DNA of 52,700 nucleotides from Gemmatimonadales bacterium (GCA_035502185.1 DATJUT010000048.1:1-52700); one strand, 5' to 3'. Counted from the first letter of the stretch, positions 31,552 through 39,996 are shown. Notes: generated from the letters alone by a model not told the origin. Program-made: numbers and translations.

Positions 31552-32211
31552 ATGTTGACGCCCATGGCCGACTACGAGCAGTTCGCGAGCGGCGAAGGCC
31601 GGCGCATCCTGGTCGTGGACGACGACGAGGCGGTGCTCAAGGGCTTGAGCGAGTATTTCGCTCGCCTTGGCTACGAGGTCGTTCGCGCGGGTACGGGCAA
31701 GCAGGGACTCGACGGATTCAAGTCGCAGAATCCGGACGTGACCATCCTGGACCTGAGACTTCCGGACATCGACGGGATGCAGGTGCTGGAGATCATGCGG
31801 GACAGGAAGGCGATGGTGATTCTGCTGACCGGGTACGGCGACATTCCCACCGCCGTGCGCGCGATGCAGCTGGGGGCCGAGAACTTCCTGACCAAGCCCG
31901 TGGACCTGCCGCACCTCGTCGCGACGGTCGAGCGGGCCATCGAGAAGCTCGACCTCAGGCGCGAGAACATCCGCCTGCGCCAGATGGTCCCGTCCACGCG
32001 CAAGCGCATTGCACAGGCGGTTGCCGTGGTGGTGCTCGCGGCGGCATCACTGCTGGTCGGGCGCTGGGTCGGCGGCATGGGCAGCGGTGTCCCGGCGGTT
32101 CAGCCCATCGCGCCGGTCCACACCTCGGGGATGGGGAGTGACACGGTGCGCGTGCGTGCGGATTCGGCAAGGCCCGTGACGGCGCCCGTGCAGGCGGCGC
32201 CTCGGCACTGA
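31552..32211 (+). CDS. Receiver-domain protein with C-terminal membrane anchor
   Basis: The 219-residue protein has an intact receiver domain at about 17-135: acidic pair Asp23/Asp24, phospho-acceptor Asp67 in TILDLRLPDIDG, Thr93 and Lys115 in LTKPVDLP. A short basic helix follows (DLRRENIRLRQMVPSTRKR), then a transmembrane helix at about 153-171 (IAQAVAVVVLAAASLLVG) and a 48-residue Pro/Ser/Thr-rich tail. There is no DNA-binding domain. The receiver would be cytoplasmic and tethered, with the tail in the periplasm. ATG 31552 has AGGG 7 nt upstream; ATG 31564 is an alternative. The kinase partner is not adjacent. Confidence 0.88.
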   Translation: MLTPMADYEQFASGEGRRILVVDDDEAVLKGLSEYFARLGYEVVRAGTGKQGLDGFKSQNPDVTILDLRLPDIDGMQVLEIMRDRKAMVILLTGYGDIPTAVRAMQLGAENFLTKPVDLPHLVATVERAIEKLDLRRENIRLRQMVPSTRKRIAQAVAVVVLAAASLLVGRWVGGMGSGVPAVQPIAPVHTSGMGSDTVRVRADSARPVTAPVQAAPRH

Positions 32212-32357
32212 AACGATCCGCCGGCGTCGTGCGTAAGCGAGAGTGGGACGATGAAACAGCGTCCCGGTTCCGCAAGCAGAACGTTCCTCTTGACGATCTG
32301 GCCCGCCGCCCGGTGGGCCGTGCGGAAGCAGGCCCGGACAGCGATCCGGGAACGGTG

Positions 32358-32400
32358 ACGGGGTTGGCGGCCTCCCAGGCTACCGGCCCCGTTCTGTTTC
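32358..32400 (+). terminator. Long hairpin with T-rich tail
   Basis: ACGGGG (32358-32363) pairs with CCCCGT (32387-32392). The interior continues as a mostly paired stem closed by GCCT-CCC-AGGC, followed by TCTGTTTC. It is the likely terminator of the anchored-receiver gene, about 150 nt after its stop, or an attenuator ahead of the lipoprotein gene at 32467. Confidence 0.5.
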
Positions 32401-32466
32401 CGCGGCCAGCACCGCGCCCGGCGCCTGAGGTGCGTGACCAGCTCATCAAACTATCGCGACAGTGCC

Positions 32467-33312
32467 ATGATACTGACTAGTCGCTCAACAGCTTGGTTCC
32501 TGGGCCGCTTTGTCGCGGTTGTGCTCGTTGCGTGCACCAACGAGTCCGCTCGCGCCCCTAATCCGACCAGCTACGCCTGGCCGGACCGGTTCAGCTACCG
32601 AGTGCAGTTCGTCGGCGAGACGGTGCGCGACACGCAGGTGGTGATGCGTTACGAGGAAACCAGGCTGCTGCTGTTCACGGTGCGGGACGACAGCTACCTG
32701 GTGTGGCACGACAGCCTTGCGAAGCGGATGTCCGCGCCTGGCGCGTCGCCGACCGGGGGTCGGTTGAACGCCGAGGACACGCTGCGCTACTACCTGCGGC
32801 TCACGCGGCTCGGGGCGTTCGAGCGCGTCGAGCCGGCGTGCGACCCGACCGTTCCGGAGTGTGCGGGAGCGCTTCCGTCCAGCCTGCCGCTGGAGCTGCG
32901 GCACGTGATTCCCCGGCTGCCGGTGTGGTGGCCGCCCAAAGGCCACGAGTGGGTCGACACGCTGGCATTCGACGACCTGCCCCGGCCCGGAGGGGCGCGT
33001 GGCCGGGTCGTGACCACGTACCGCGATCTGCGCGACACGGTGGTCGCGGGACACGGCTGCTGGATCGTCAGCTGGCGTTCTGTTCGCGAAGCCGAGCGGC
33101 CCGTGGGTGGCGCGATGGTGGCCGACGCGCCGGTCGAAGAGCGCGGCGACGTGCTGGTGGACAAGCAGCGACTGATCCCCGTGTTCGCCGGCTGGTACGG
33201 AGCGACGGCGGCGCCCCCGGCTCTGAAGGCCCTGGGCGTCACGGCGAACGTGCATCAGGGCCGGGCGTGGCTCGTTGGAGGCGTATTCGACTCCCTCCAG
33301 GCGGCGCGATGA
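32467..33312 (+). CDS. Lipoprotein of unknown function
   Basis: The 281-residue protein has a lipoprotein signal peptide (FLGRFVAVVLVAC) with the lipobox Cys at residue 23. A mixed alpha/beta domain follows, with two Cys pairs in ACDPTVPECAGALP. I recognise no family. ATG 32467 is chosen over an in-frame ATG at 32434 because the lipobox position then fits. Its stop overlaps the ATG of the MgtC/DUF4010 membrane protein gene, suggesting an envelope partner for that protein. Confidence 0.72.
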   Translation: MILTSRSTAWFLGRFVAVVLVACTNESARAPNPTSYAWPDRFSYRVQFVGETVRDTQVVMRYEETRLLLFTVRDDSYLVWHDSLAKRMSAPGASPTGGRLNAEDTLRYYLRLTRLGAFERVEPACDPTVPECAGALPSSLPLELRHVIPRLPVWWPPKGHEWVDTLAFDDLPRPGGARGRVVTTYRDLRDTVVAGHGCWIVSWRSVREAERPVGGAMVADAPVEERGDVLVDKQRLIPVFAGWYGATAAPPALKALGVTANVHQGRAWLVGGVFDSLQAAR

Positions 33313-34574
33313 ACGAGCCTACCGCGGTGATGCTCGAGCGCCTGCTGGTGGCGCTCATGATCGGCGTGCTGATCGGTCTCGATCGGGAGCGCGCGGAGGT
33401 GCGGAAGGCGCGCCAGATATTCGCGGGCGTGCGGACGTTTCCGCTGGTCGCCCTCGCCGGGGCGATCCCGGTCCTGCTGGTGGATCGCGTGGGCCCGCTG
33501 CTCGGGGCGGTCAGCCTGCTGGCCATCGCCGCCATCGCCGTGGTGTCCTACGTCCGCTCCTCGGCCACCGGCGACGTCGGCGCCACCACCGAGGTCGCGG
33601 CGGTGGCGACCTTCCTGCTGGGCGCCCTGGCGGGTGCCGGGCAGCTGGTGGTCGCCGGCGCCTCGGGCGTGGCGGTCGCGGTGCTGCTGGTGGCCAAACC
33701 CAAGCTGGAGGCGTTTTCCCGGGCGCTCACGCCCGAGGAGCTCACCGCGGCCCTCGAGCTGGCGGTGATCTCGGTGATCGTCCTGCCGGTGCTGCCCAAC
33801 CGTGGCTACGGGCCGTGGCACGTGCTGAACCCCCGCGAGATCTGGCTGGTGGTGGTGCTGGTCACGGCGCTGTCGTTCGTGGGGTTCGTGGCGATGCGGC
33901 TGCTGGGGGAGCGGCGGGGCATGCAGGTCACGGGTGCAGTGGGCGGCCTGGTGTCGAGCACGGCCGTCACGATGGCGATGGCCGAGCGATCGCGTTCGGA
34001 CGAGCGGATGGGCCGGGCGGCCGCGACGGCGGCGGTGGTCGCCTCGTCGATCATGCCGCTCCGGATGGCGGTGCTGGCGGGCGCGGTGAATGCGGGCATC
34101 CTCCCGCGGCTGCTGCCCGTCATCGGGGCGATGGCCCTGGTCGGTCTCGTGGCGGCGTGGGTGTTGTCGCGGCGCCGGCCGGACGAGGCGGACGAAACGG
34201 GCACCAGGATCCGCAATCCGTTCAGCGTGATCGCGGCCCTGAGCTTCGCGGCGATCTACGGCGTGGTGCTGCTGGTGGTTCACGGGGCCGGCGCATACTT
34301 CGGTGCGGGCGGCACGTACGCGGCCGCCGGACTCTCGGCCGTCGCGGACGTGGACGCCGTCACGATCGCCTTCTCGCGCCTGGGCCCCGGCGCGGGCGGC
34401 TGGCAGACGCCGGCGGCGGCGGTGACGGTGGCAGCGGTCACGAACACGCTGGTGAAGCTGGGGATCGGCTTGGGGATGGGCGCGGGGCGGTTCCGGCGCT
34501 ACGTCACGGTGTCGCTGGCGGCGATTGCGGCGGCCGGAGCGGCCGCCGGGGTGCTGGTCTACACGACGTTCTGA
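33309..34574 (+). CDS. MgtC/SapB-DUF4010 family membrane protein
   Basis: This 421-residue integral membrane protein has an N-terminal MgtC/SapB-like domain starting LLVALMIGVLIGLDRERAEVRKA and then GVRTFPLVALAGAI. It is fused to a C-terminal DUF4010 domain with many helices, including VGGLVSSTAVTMAMAERS and DVDAVTIAF. Such proteins are thought to be transporters or regulators related to magnesium homeostasis; the true substrate is unknown. ATG 33309 overlaps the lipoprotein stop (ATGA). It converges on the fluoride operon. Confidence 0.88.
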   Translation: MNEPTAVMLERLLVALMIGVLIGLDRERAEVRKARQIFAGVRTFPLVALAGAIPVLLVDRVGPLLGAVSLLAIAAIAVVSYVRSSATGDVGATTEVAAVATFLLGALAGAGQLVVAGASGVAVAVLLVAKPKLEAFSRALTPEELTAALELAVISVIVLPVLPNRGYGPWHVLNPREIWLVVVLVTALSFVGFVAMRLLGERRGMQVTGAVGGLVSSTAVTMAMAERSRSDERMGRAAATAAVVASSIMPLRMAVLAGAVNAGILPRLLPVIGAMALVGLVAAWVLSRRRPDEADETGTRIRNPFSVIAALSFAAIYGVVLLVVHGAGAYFGAGGTYAAAGLSAVADVDAVTIAFSRLGPGAGGWQTPAAAVTVAAVTNTLVKLGIGLGMGAGRFRRYVTVSLAAIAAAGAAAGVLVYTTF

Positions 34575-34593
34575 CGCCGGGCGCCCGGGGCGC

Positions 34594-35007
34594 TCAGCTC
34601 GCCTTCGGCTCGTCGGGCTCCCACAGGCCGCTCATGTCCATCTCCCAGCCGGTGCCGCGGCGCTCGGGCGGCAGATTGGCCCGGTACATGATCACCTTGG
34701 CCCGCTCCAGGGTGATCAAACCACCCTCGATCATCTGGTCGATTTCGGGGAGAATGGCGGTGATCTTCTCCTCGGTCTCGACGCACTCGACGACGATCGG
34801 CAGATCGAGCGAGAGCACTTCGATCCGGTCGCTCCGGAGGTGCGCCGTGGCGCCGAAGCCCATCACGGCGCGAAACACCGTGGCGCCGGCGTAGTGCCTG
34901 GCTCGCAGGAGCTCGACGATGGCCTCGTAGAGCGGCTTCCCGTGGAACTTGTCCCGCTCGCCGATGTGGATGCGCATGAGCACGCGCTCGCCTTTGAAAC
35001 CGTGCAT
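34594..35007 (-). CDS. DUF190 family protein (fluoride-resistance associated)
   Basis: This 137-residue member of DUF190 (PF02641) has a PII-like ferredoxin fold, with ERVLMRIHIGERDKFHGKPLYEAIVELLRARHYAGATVFRAVMGFG as the diagnostic start. DUF190 genes are often next to crcB, and here the gene follows crcB by 3 nt under the same fluoride riboswitch. It probably regulates or assists the fluoride channel (inference). Length and ATG start match the family. Confidence 0.9.
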   Translation of the reverse strand: MHGFKGERVLMRIHIGERDKFHGKPLYEAIVELLRARHYAGATVFRAVMGFGATAHLRSDRIEVLSLDLPIVVECVETEEKITAILPEIDQMIEGGLITLERAKVIMYRANLPPERRGTGWEMDMSGLWEPDEPKAS

Positions 35008-35010
35008 GGG

Positions 35011-35406
35011 CTAGAGCCTCCGCCGCCAGTTGAGCACTTCCCTCGCCAGGCCGATCCCGATGAACGTCGCCGCCAGCGACAATACGACGCTGAGGCCGAC
35101 GTACCAGGCGGCGCGATGGTAGGCGCCCTCCTCGATCAGGGCAACGCTCTCGTAGCTGAAGGTGGAGAAGGTGGTGTAGCCGCCGCACAGGCCAGCCGTG
35201 AGCAGCGCCCGGAACTCCGGGCCGATCGCCGGCGTCGCCAAGGCGTAACGCACCACGAAGCCGAGCACCAGCGAGCCCGTCACGTTGATGGCGAGGGTGC
35301 CTACCGGGAACGTCGATCCGGTCTTCTGCTGGATGAGGGTGCCCAGCAGGAAGCGCAGGACGCCTCCGGCGGCGCTGCCGATCGCGACCCAGACGTACAG
35401 AGGCAT
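35011..35406 (-). CDS. crcB: Fluoride ion channel CrcB/Fluc
   Basis: This 131-residue Fluc channel has four hydrophobic helices and exports fluoride as a dual-topology dimer. The signature GSLVLGFVVRYA and the pore motif GLCGGYTTFSTFSYE, with the Phe-box phenylalanines and the central Thr/Ser track, are intact. A typical fluoride riboswitch lies directly upstream, and a DUF190 gene follows. ATG 35406 gives the family length. Confidence 0.96.
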   Translation of the reverse strand: MPLYVWVAIGSAAGGVLRFLLGTLIQQKTGSTFPVGTLAINVTGSLVLGFVVRYALATPAIGPEFRALLTAGLCGGYTTFSTFSYESVALIEEGAYHRAAWYVGLSVVLSLAATFIGIGLAREVLNWRRRL

Positions 35407-35436
35407 GAAAGAAGAAGCTCCCGCCCACGACGTGTC

Positions 35437-35492
35437 AGGTAGGAGTCATCAGCGAGCGACTCGCGGTTCCGGGTGAACTCCATCACCCCGCG
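35437..35492 (-). promoter_or_regulatory. Fluoride riboswitch (crcB motif)
   Basis: The minus-strand RNA contains GGGGUGAUGGAGUUC, then ACCCGGAACCGC, a variable hairpin, and finally CUGAUGACUCCUAC. These are the conserved segments of the crcB/fluoride aptamer in the right order and spacing, 30 nt upstream of the crcB start. The 3' CUCC can pair with the GGGAG upstream of the start codon, which suggests control of translation. Confidence 0.93.
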
Positions 35493-35543
35493 GCCGGGGC
35501 CGCGCAGCTTCTGCCGAATACTACCGGGGCGGGGGCCCGGGGC

Positions 35544-35792
35544 CTAGTACGCTCTCACGTCGCGGACCTCGTCCAGGCGGACCACCATCCGCTCCCCGCT
35601 GTCGCGGCGCCGCGCCTCGACATAGTGCGTGCCGTCCTCGCGGTACCACGTCCGCAGAAGCACCTCGACCGGTCCCTGGTCCAGGACCAGCTGCACCAGC
35701 CCCCTGACGATGATCGCGGCCTCCAGCTTGTTGTACACGTGGGTGGGAAGGTCGCCGGCTGTCGTGGAGGGGCTCACGGCGTCGAGGGTCAT
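35544..35792 (-). CDS. Small protein, possibly Rof-like (Rho-binding antiterminator)
   Basis: The 82-residue protein has a core VYNKLEAAIIVRGLVQLVL...VRLDEVRDV that resembles the Rof fold: an N-terminal helix followed by an Sm-like beta barrel ending in a hydrophobic R-LD-I/V strand. The match is by pattern only. ATG 35792 is preferred over 35858 because the upstream residues are low-complexity. It is a single gene between the fluoride operon and the divergent NAD synthetase operon. Confidence 0.5.
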   Translation of the reverse strand: MTLDAVSPSTTAGDLPTHVYNKLEAAIIVRGLVQLVLDQGPVEVLLRTWYREDGTHYVEARRRDSGERMVVRLDEVRDVRAY

Positions 35793-35925
35793 GGTGGCGG
35801 TTCTCCCGGCTGTCGCGGTCGGGCGGGCGGCACGGATCGCCGCCGATATTGGGGACATACGGCCGACCGGTCGGTGAGGTTGGTCACGGCGGCTGCTTCC
35901 GCCTCGCGCCCGAGGTGCGGGACAC

Positions 35926-35931
35926 TATACT
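35926..35931 (+). promoter_or_regulatory. -10-like element TATACT of the NAD synthetase operon
   Basis: TATACT lies 10 nt upstream of the ATG at 35942. There is no Shine-Dalgarno in the C-rich gap TTACCCCCACC-like sequence, so the message is probably leaderless or nearly so. Confidence 0.5.
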
Positions 35932-35941
35932 TACCCCCACC

Positions 35942-37732
35942 ATGCTCAGGGTCGCAGTGGGGCAGTTCAAGCCTGCGAAGGGCGACTACGCCGGGAACGT
36001 CAAGCGCGTCGGCACCTTGCTCGCCCAGCTGGGCGAGTGGCCGGAAGCGCCGGACCTCCTGGTCCTGCCGGAAGCGGCGATGTCGGGGTACCTGGTGGAG
36101 GGAGGGGTGCGGGACGTCGCGGTGACGGCCGGCACGCTCCTCGACGATCTCGTCGCGCAGCATCGACTGGCGGGCGCCCCCCCCGTGGACGTGGCCCTCG
36201 GCTTCTACGAGCGGTGGCGCGACCGGCTGTACAACTCCGCGCTGTACGCCTCGCTCGGGAGCGACCCGAAGATCCTGCACGTGCACCGCAAGGTCTTCCT
36301 CCCCACGTACGGAGTGTTCGACGAGGAGCGGTTCGTCGAGGCGGGCCACGAGGTCGGCACGTTCGCCACCAGATGGGGGAAAGCGGCCATCCTGATCTGC
36401 GAGGACGCCTGGCACTCCCTCACGCCCACGGTCGCGGCCCTGCGTGGGGCGCAGCTCGTGATCATCCCCTCCGCCTCGCCGGCTCGTGGCGCCGCGCCGC
36501 TGGAGGGGCGCCCGTCGCAGCCGGCCAACGTCGCCCGCTGGGAGCGCATCGCGCGCGATGTCGCCGAGGAGCACGGGGTGTGGGTGGTGGTGGCGCAGCT
36601 CGTGGGGTTCGAGGGAGGGAAGGGCTTCGCGGGAGGATCGGTCGTGGCTTCCCCGCGGGGCGACGTCGTGGTCCGGGGGCCGCTGTGGGACGAGGCGCTG
36701 ATCGAGGCGCGGGTGGATCTCGGGGAGATCGCGCGCGCGCGTGCAGACCAGCCCCTCCTGGCCGACCTGGAAACGCACCTGCCGCACCTGCTGGCCTCAC
36801 TGGAGGGGCGCGTGACGTCGGGCGCCCAATGGGAGCAGGGAAGCGGCGGGCCGCGGGCCGCGGCCACTCCGCCGACCCGCGGCGCGGGCCCGGCGCACGC
36901 CACGGCTCCCCCGGCCGATCCGTTGGCCATCGACTGCGCGCTCGTGGAACGGTGGCTGGTGGAGTTCCTGCGCGAAGAGGTCAAGCAGCGGCGGGCGTTC
37001 GAGCGGGTCGTGATCGGGCTGAGCGGGGGCGTGGACAGCGCGGTGACGGCATTCCTCGCCGCGCGCGCGCTCGGAGCGGACAACGTCTGGGCGTTCATGC
37101 TGCCCTACCGGACCTCGAGCCCCGAGAGCCTGGAGCATGCGCAGCTGGCGGCTCGCGCGCTCGGGATTCACTCGCGCACGGTGGACATCACGGCGGCGGT
37201 GGACGGATACGTGGGCCAGGCGGAGCCGGATGCGGACGCGTCGCGCCGCGGCAACGTGATGGCCCGGGTGCGGATGATCGTGCTGTTCGATCAAGCCTCC
37301 AAGCTGCATGCCCTGCCGCTGGGGACGGGCAACAAGACCGAGCGGCTGTTCGGGTACTTCACCTGGCACGCCGACGATTCTCCCCCGATCAATCCCCTCG
37401 GCGACCTGTTCAAGACCCAGGTCTGGGCGCTGGCCCGTCACCTCGGCGTGCCGGAGCCGATCATCGACAAGCCGGCCAGCGCCGACCTGATCCGCGGGCA
37501 GACCGACGAGGGCGACCTCGGCGTCTCGTACCTGAAGGCGGACCGGATCCTCGCCGCGCTGCTGGCCGGCGTGAAGCCGGCCGAGATCGTGAGGGTCGGA
37601 TACACGGAGGAGGAGGTCGGCGTGACCGCGCGCCGGCTGGCCTCGACGCACTGGAAGCGGCGCCTGCCGACGGTCGCGATGGTCAGCCCGACCGCGATCG
37701 GCGAGTCGTACCTGCGGCCGGCGGACTTCTGA
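35942..37732 (+). CDS. nadE: Glutamine-dependent NAD+ synthetase
   Basis: The 596-residue two-domain enzyme makes NAD from deamido-NAD, ATP and glutamine. The N-terminal nitrilase-type glutaminase holds Glu in LPEAAMSGYL, Lys in HRKVFLPTYGVFDE and Cys in LICEDAWHS. The C-terminal synthetase holds the PP-loop SGGVDSAVTAFLA (about 361), LPLGTGNKTERLFGYFT and KPASADLIRGQTDEGDLG. It is the first gene of a seven-gene plus-strand operon and has its own -10 element; the thioesterase gene follows after 3 nt. Confidence 0.95.
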   Translation: MLRVAVGQFKPAKGDYAGNVKRVGTLLAQLGEWPEAPDLLVLPEAAMSGYLVEGGVRDVAVTAGTLLDDLVAQHRLAGAPPVDVALGFYERWRDRLYNSALYASLGSDPKILHVHRKVFLPTYGVFDEERFVEAGHEVGTFATRWGKAAILICEDAWHSLTPTVAALRGAQLVIIPSASPARGAAPLEGRPSQPANVARWERIARDVAEEHGVWVVVAQLVGFEGGKGFAGGSVVASPRGDVVVRGPLWDEALIEARVDLGEIARARADQPLLADLETHLPHLLASLEGRVTSGAQWEQGSGGPRAAATPPTRGAGPAHATAPPADPLAIDCALVERWLVEFLREEVKQRRAFERVVIGLSGGVDSAVTAFLAARALGADNVWAFMLPYRTSSPESLEHAQLAARALGIHSRTVDITAAVDGYVGQAEPDADASRRGNVMARVRMIVLFDQASKLHALPLGTGNKTERLFGYFTWHADDSPPINPLGDLFKTQVWALARHLGVPEPIIDKPASADLIRGQTDEGDLGVSYLKADRILAALLAGVKPAEIVRVGYTEEEVGVTARRLASTHWKRRLPTVAMVSPTAIGESYLRPADF

Positions 37733-37735
37733 GCG

Positions 37736-38215
37736 ATGGAAGGCCGCGCGCCGCGCCTCTCGCACACGACCATCGCCGAAGTGATGATGCCGCACATGGC
37801 GAATCTGCTCGGCAACGTGCACGGCGGCGTGATCCTGGGGATGCTCGACCGGGTCGGGGCGGTGAGCGCGATGCGCCACGCGCAGCGCACCTGCGTGACG
37901 GCGTCGGTGGACCGGGTGGATTTCCGGCAGCCGATCCACCTCGGCGAGCTGGTGACGATGTACGCCAGCGTGAACTACGCGCACCGCACGTCGATCGAGG
38001 TCGGGGTCCGGGTGGAGGCGGAGAACCTGCTCACCGGTGCGCGCCGGCACACCAACACCTGCTACCTCACCTTCGTGGCCCTGGACGAGGCGGGCCGGCC
38101 GGCGTCGGTTCCGCCGGTGGCACCGGAGACCGACGAGGAGCGGCGCCGCTTCGCCGAGGCGCAGGCGCGCAGGGCGCAGCGGGTGGCGGCACTCGAGCGG
38201 CGGGAGGCCCGGTGA
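37736..38215 (+). CDS. Acyl-CoA thioesterase (YciA-like hotdog)
   Basis: This 159-residue hotdog-fold protein has the family core MANLLGNVHGGVILGMLDRVGAVSAMRHAQ, where Asn and His-Gly-Gly lie at the active site. It also has VDFRQPIHLGELVTMYASVNYAHRTSIEVGV and TCYLTFVALDEAGRP. It hydrolyses acyl-CoA thioesters. A charged helical tail (about 130-159) is extra. It is 3 nt after nadE, and its stop overlaps the GTG of the patatin gene (GTGA). Confidence 0.9.
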   Translation: MEGRAPRLSHTTIAEVMMPHMANLLGNVHGGVILGMLDRVGAVSAMRHAQRTCVTASVDRVDFRQPIHLGELVTMYASVNYAHRTSIEVGVRVEAENLLTGARRHTNTCYLTFVALDEAGRPASVPPVAPETDEERRRFAEAQARRAQRVAALERREAR

Positions 38216-39129
38216 CGATCGAGCCCGAGCGGGTCGTCCTGGTCCTGTCCGGGGGCGGGATGAAGGCCATGGCGCAGGTCGGCGTGCTGCGCGCCATGGA
38301 CGAGGCGGGGCTCACGCCGTCGGAGATCGTGGGCACGTCGGCCGGAGCGCTGGTGGGAGCGCTGGTGGCGTCCGGCCTGTCCTACGAGGAGATCGTGCCG
38401 CGGGTCTTCAGCGTCGGCCGGCACGAGCTCGCGTCGCTGGCCCGCTGGTCGGTGCTCGCACGGGGCCTCGGCGCGCCCAGCGTGCTGCGGCCGGAGCCGA
38501 TGCGGGCGTTGCTGCGGCGGCTGCTGCCGGCGCACTCGTTCGCGGCGCTGCGCCTCCCGCTGCGGATCGCGGCGGTGGATGCGGACGCGGGTGAGCTGGT
38601 GGTGTTCGGGGCAGGCGGCCGCACCGACTGCACCGTCGTCGAGGCCGTGATGGCGTCGATGGCCCTGCCGCTGTACCTCCCGCCGGTGTCGATCGACGGG
38701 CGCCGCTTCGTCGACGGCGGGCTGCTCGCGGTGCTGCCGCTCGAGATCGCGGCCCCCATCGCCGCCGATCTGGTGGTGGCGGTGGACGTGGGGCCGGTGG
38801 CGGCCGCTCCCCCGGCACTCACCCCGCTCGGGCCGGCGCTGCTCGCGGCGCACGACCGCGCGATGGCGATCGTGATGGCGAGCCAGCGCGCGCGCGCGGT
38901 GGCGGCGTGGAGGTCGGCCGAGCGCCGGCCGCCCCTGGTGCTGGTGGAGCCGGAGGTGGATCCGTACGGCACCTTCGCCTTCGACCGGACCGGGGAGTTC
39001 ATCGAGGCGGGCTACCGCGCGGGTCACGCGGCGCTGGCGGGGCGGGGACGGGGGGATCGCCAGCCGGGGCCGGCTCGCGAGCGCGGGACGCGGGGAACGA
39101 GCCCGGTCCGCGGCGCCGGGACGCGCTGA
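38212..39129 (+). CDS. Patatin-like phospholipase
   Basis: This 305-residue patatin-fold hydrolase has the oxyanion segment LVLSGGGMKAMAQVGVLRAMDE, the nucleophile elbow GTSAGALVG (Ser), and the dyad Asp in RRFVDGGLLAVLPLEIA. It hydrolyses acyl esters of phospholipids. No signal peptide is present. The C-terminal 25 residues are Arg/Gly/Pro-rich and probably disordered. The start is the GTG at 38212 overlapping the thioesterase stop. The DUF2203 gene follows after 1 nt. Confidence 0.92.
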   Translation: MTIEPERVVLVLSGGGMKAMAQVGVLRAMDEAGLTPSEIVGTSAGALVGALVASGLSYEEIVPRVFSVGRHELASLARWSVLARGLGAPSVLRPEPMRALLRRLLPAHSFAALRLPLRIAAVDADAGELVVFGAGGRTDCTVVEAVMASMALPLYLPPVSIDGRRFVDGGLLAVLPLEIAAPIAADLVVAVDVGPVAAAPPALTPLGPALLAAHDRAMAIVMASQRARAVAAWRSAERRPPLVLVEPEVDPYGTFAFDRTGEFIEAGYRAGHAALAGRGRGDRQPGPARERGTRGTSPVRGAGTR

Positions 39130-39130
39130 C

Positions 39131-39556
39131 GTGGCGGACATCAAGGTGTTCACCGTGGAGCAGGCCAACCGCGCCCTGCCGCTGGTGCGGCGCATCGTGC
39201 AGGACATCGTCGCCGAGCACCCGCAGTGGAAGGACCTGGTCTCGCGCTACGAGCTGGCCGCCGCCGGAGCGCGCCCGGAGTGGGGTGAGTCGCTGGAGCA
39301 GTTGAAGCTGCGCGGCGAGATCGACGTGCTGGCGCGGCGCATCAACGGGTACGTCGATGAACTCGCCGGAGTGGGCTGCCTGTTGAAAGGCTTCGAGGAA
39401 GGGCTGGTGGATTTCTACGGCTATCAGGAGGGCCGCCTGGTGTTCCTGTGCTGGCGGCTCGGCGAAGAGCGCGTGACGCATTGGCACGACCTGGACGCGG
39501 GATTCGGCGGCCGCCGGCCCATCGCGCCGGAGTTCGCCGCGACGGAGGAGGGGTAG
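39131..39556 (+). CDS. DUF2203 family protein
   Basis: This 141-residue protein of the DUF2203 family has the typical start KVFTVEQANRALPLVRRIVQDIV and the C-terminal GYQEGRLVFLCWRLGEERVTHWHDLDAGFGGRRPI. It is mostly helical with a short C-terminal beta region. The function is unknown. The start is GTG 39131, one base after the patatin stop, in the middle of the operon. Confidence 0.88.
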   Translation: MADIKVFTVEQANRALPLVRRIVQDIVAEHPQWKDLVSRYELAAAGARPEWGESLEQLKLRGEIDVLARRINGYVDELAGVGCLLKGFEEGLVDFYGYQEGRLVFLCWRLGEERVTHWHDLDAGFGGRRPIAPEFAATEEG

Positions 39557-39558
39557 TC

Positions 39559-39996
39559 ATGAGATACGGCACGTCGCTCCTGGCCGCCCTGCTGCTGGCG
39601 GGCTGCGCCCACCACTGGCCGGTACGGGAGGCGATCCACCCGCAACCCAACCGGCCGTACAGCCAGGCGGTTCGGGTCGGCCGCTCCTACTACTTCGCCG
39701 GGAAGATCGGCGTCACCGACTCGACCCGCGCGCTCACGACGGGGCGGACGGCCGCGGAGACGCGGAACGTCCTAGAGTCGTTCCGCGCGCTGTTCGCCGA
39801 ACTGGGCCTGACGCTGGGCGACGTGGTGCAGGCGACCGTGTATCTGGCCGACATGGCGGACTACGACGAGATGAACCGCGTCTACGCGGAGTACTTCCCG
39901 GCCGGCCCGCCGGCGCGCGAAACGGTCGCGGTCAGCGGCATCGTCTCGGGTGCGCGGGTCGAGATCTCGTTCATCGCGGTTCGAGAGCGGAGGTAA
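39559..39996 (+). CDS. RidA-family lipoprotein (enamine/imine deaminase fold)
   Basis: The 145-residue protein begins with a lipoprotein signal peptide (SLLAALLLAGC, lipobox Cys16), which is unusual for the normally cytosolic RidA/YjgF family. The RidA domain follows: AIHPQPNRPYSQAVRVGRSYYFAGKIG, then VVQATVYLADMADYDEMNRVYAEYF. The catalytic Arg is kept in PPARETVAV (Arg120, matching Arg105 of E. coli RidA), and Glu135 in VEISFIAV matches Glu120. It should hydrolyse reactive enamines outside the cytoplasm. It lies in one operon with a Tat-exported PLP enzyme gene, separated by a four-helix membrane protein gene. Confidence 0.9.
   Translation: MRYGTSLLAALLLAGCAHHWPVREAIHPQPNRPYSQAVRVGRSYYFAGKIGVTDSTRALTTGRTAAETRNVLESFRALFAELGLTLGDVVQATVYLADMADYDEMNRVYAEYFPAGPPARETVAVSGIVSGARVEISFIAVRERR

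Noticed and set aside
32229-32480. 83-codon open frame between the anchored-receiver and lipoprotein genes
   Set aside because: It covers a terminator-like hairpin, has no ribosome-binding site or domain, and overlaps the lipoprotein start in another frame. It is best explained by the general lack of stops in GC-rich DNA.
34575-34593. Palindrome CCGGGCGCCCGG between the MgtC/DUF4010 gene and the DUF190 gene as a bidirectional terminator
   Set aside because: It has no loop of workable size and no T-runs. GC palindromes are common in this DNA.
36037-38211. Upstream extension of the patatin gene frame through the NAD synthetase gene
   Set aside because: The extension is a shadow of nadE and the thioesterase gene. 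The patatin protein starts at the GTG at 38212, where homology begins.
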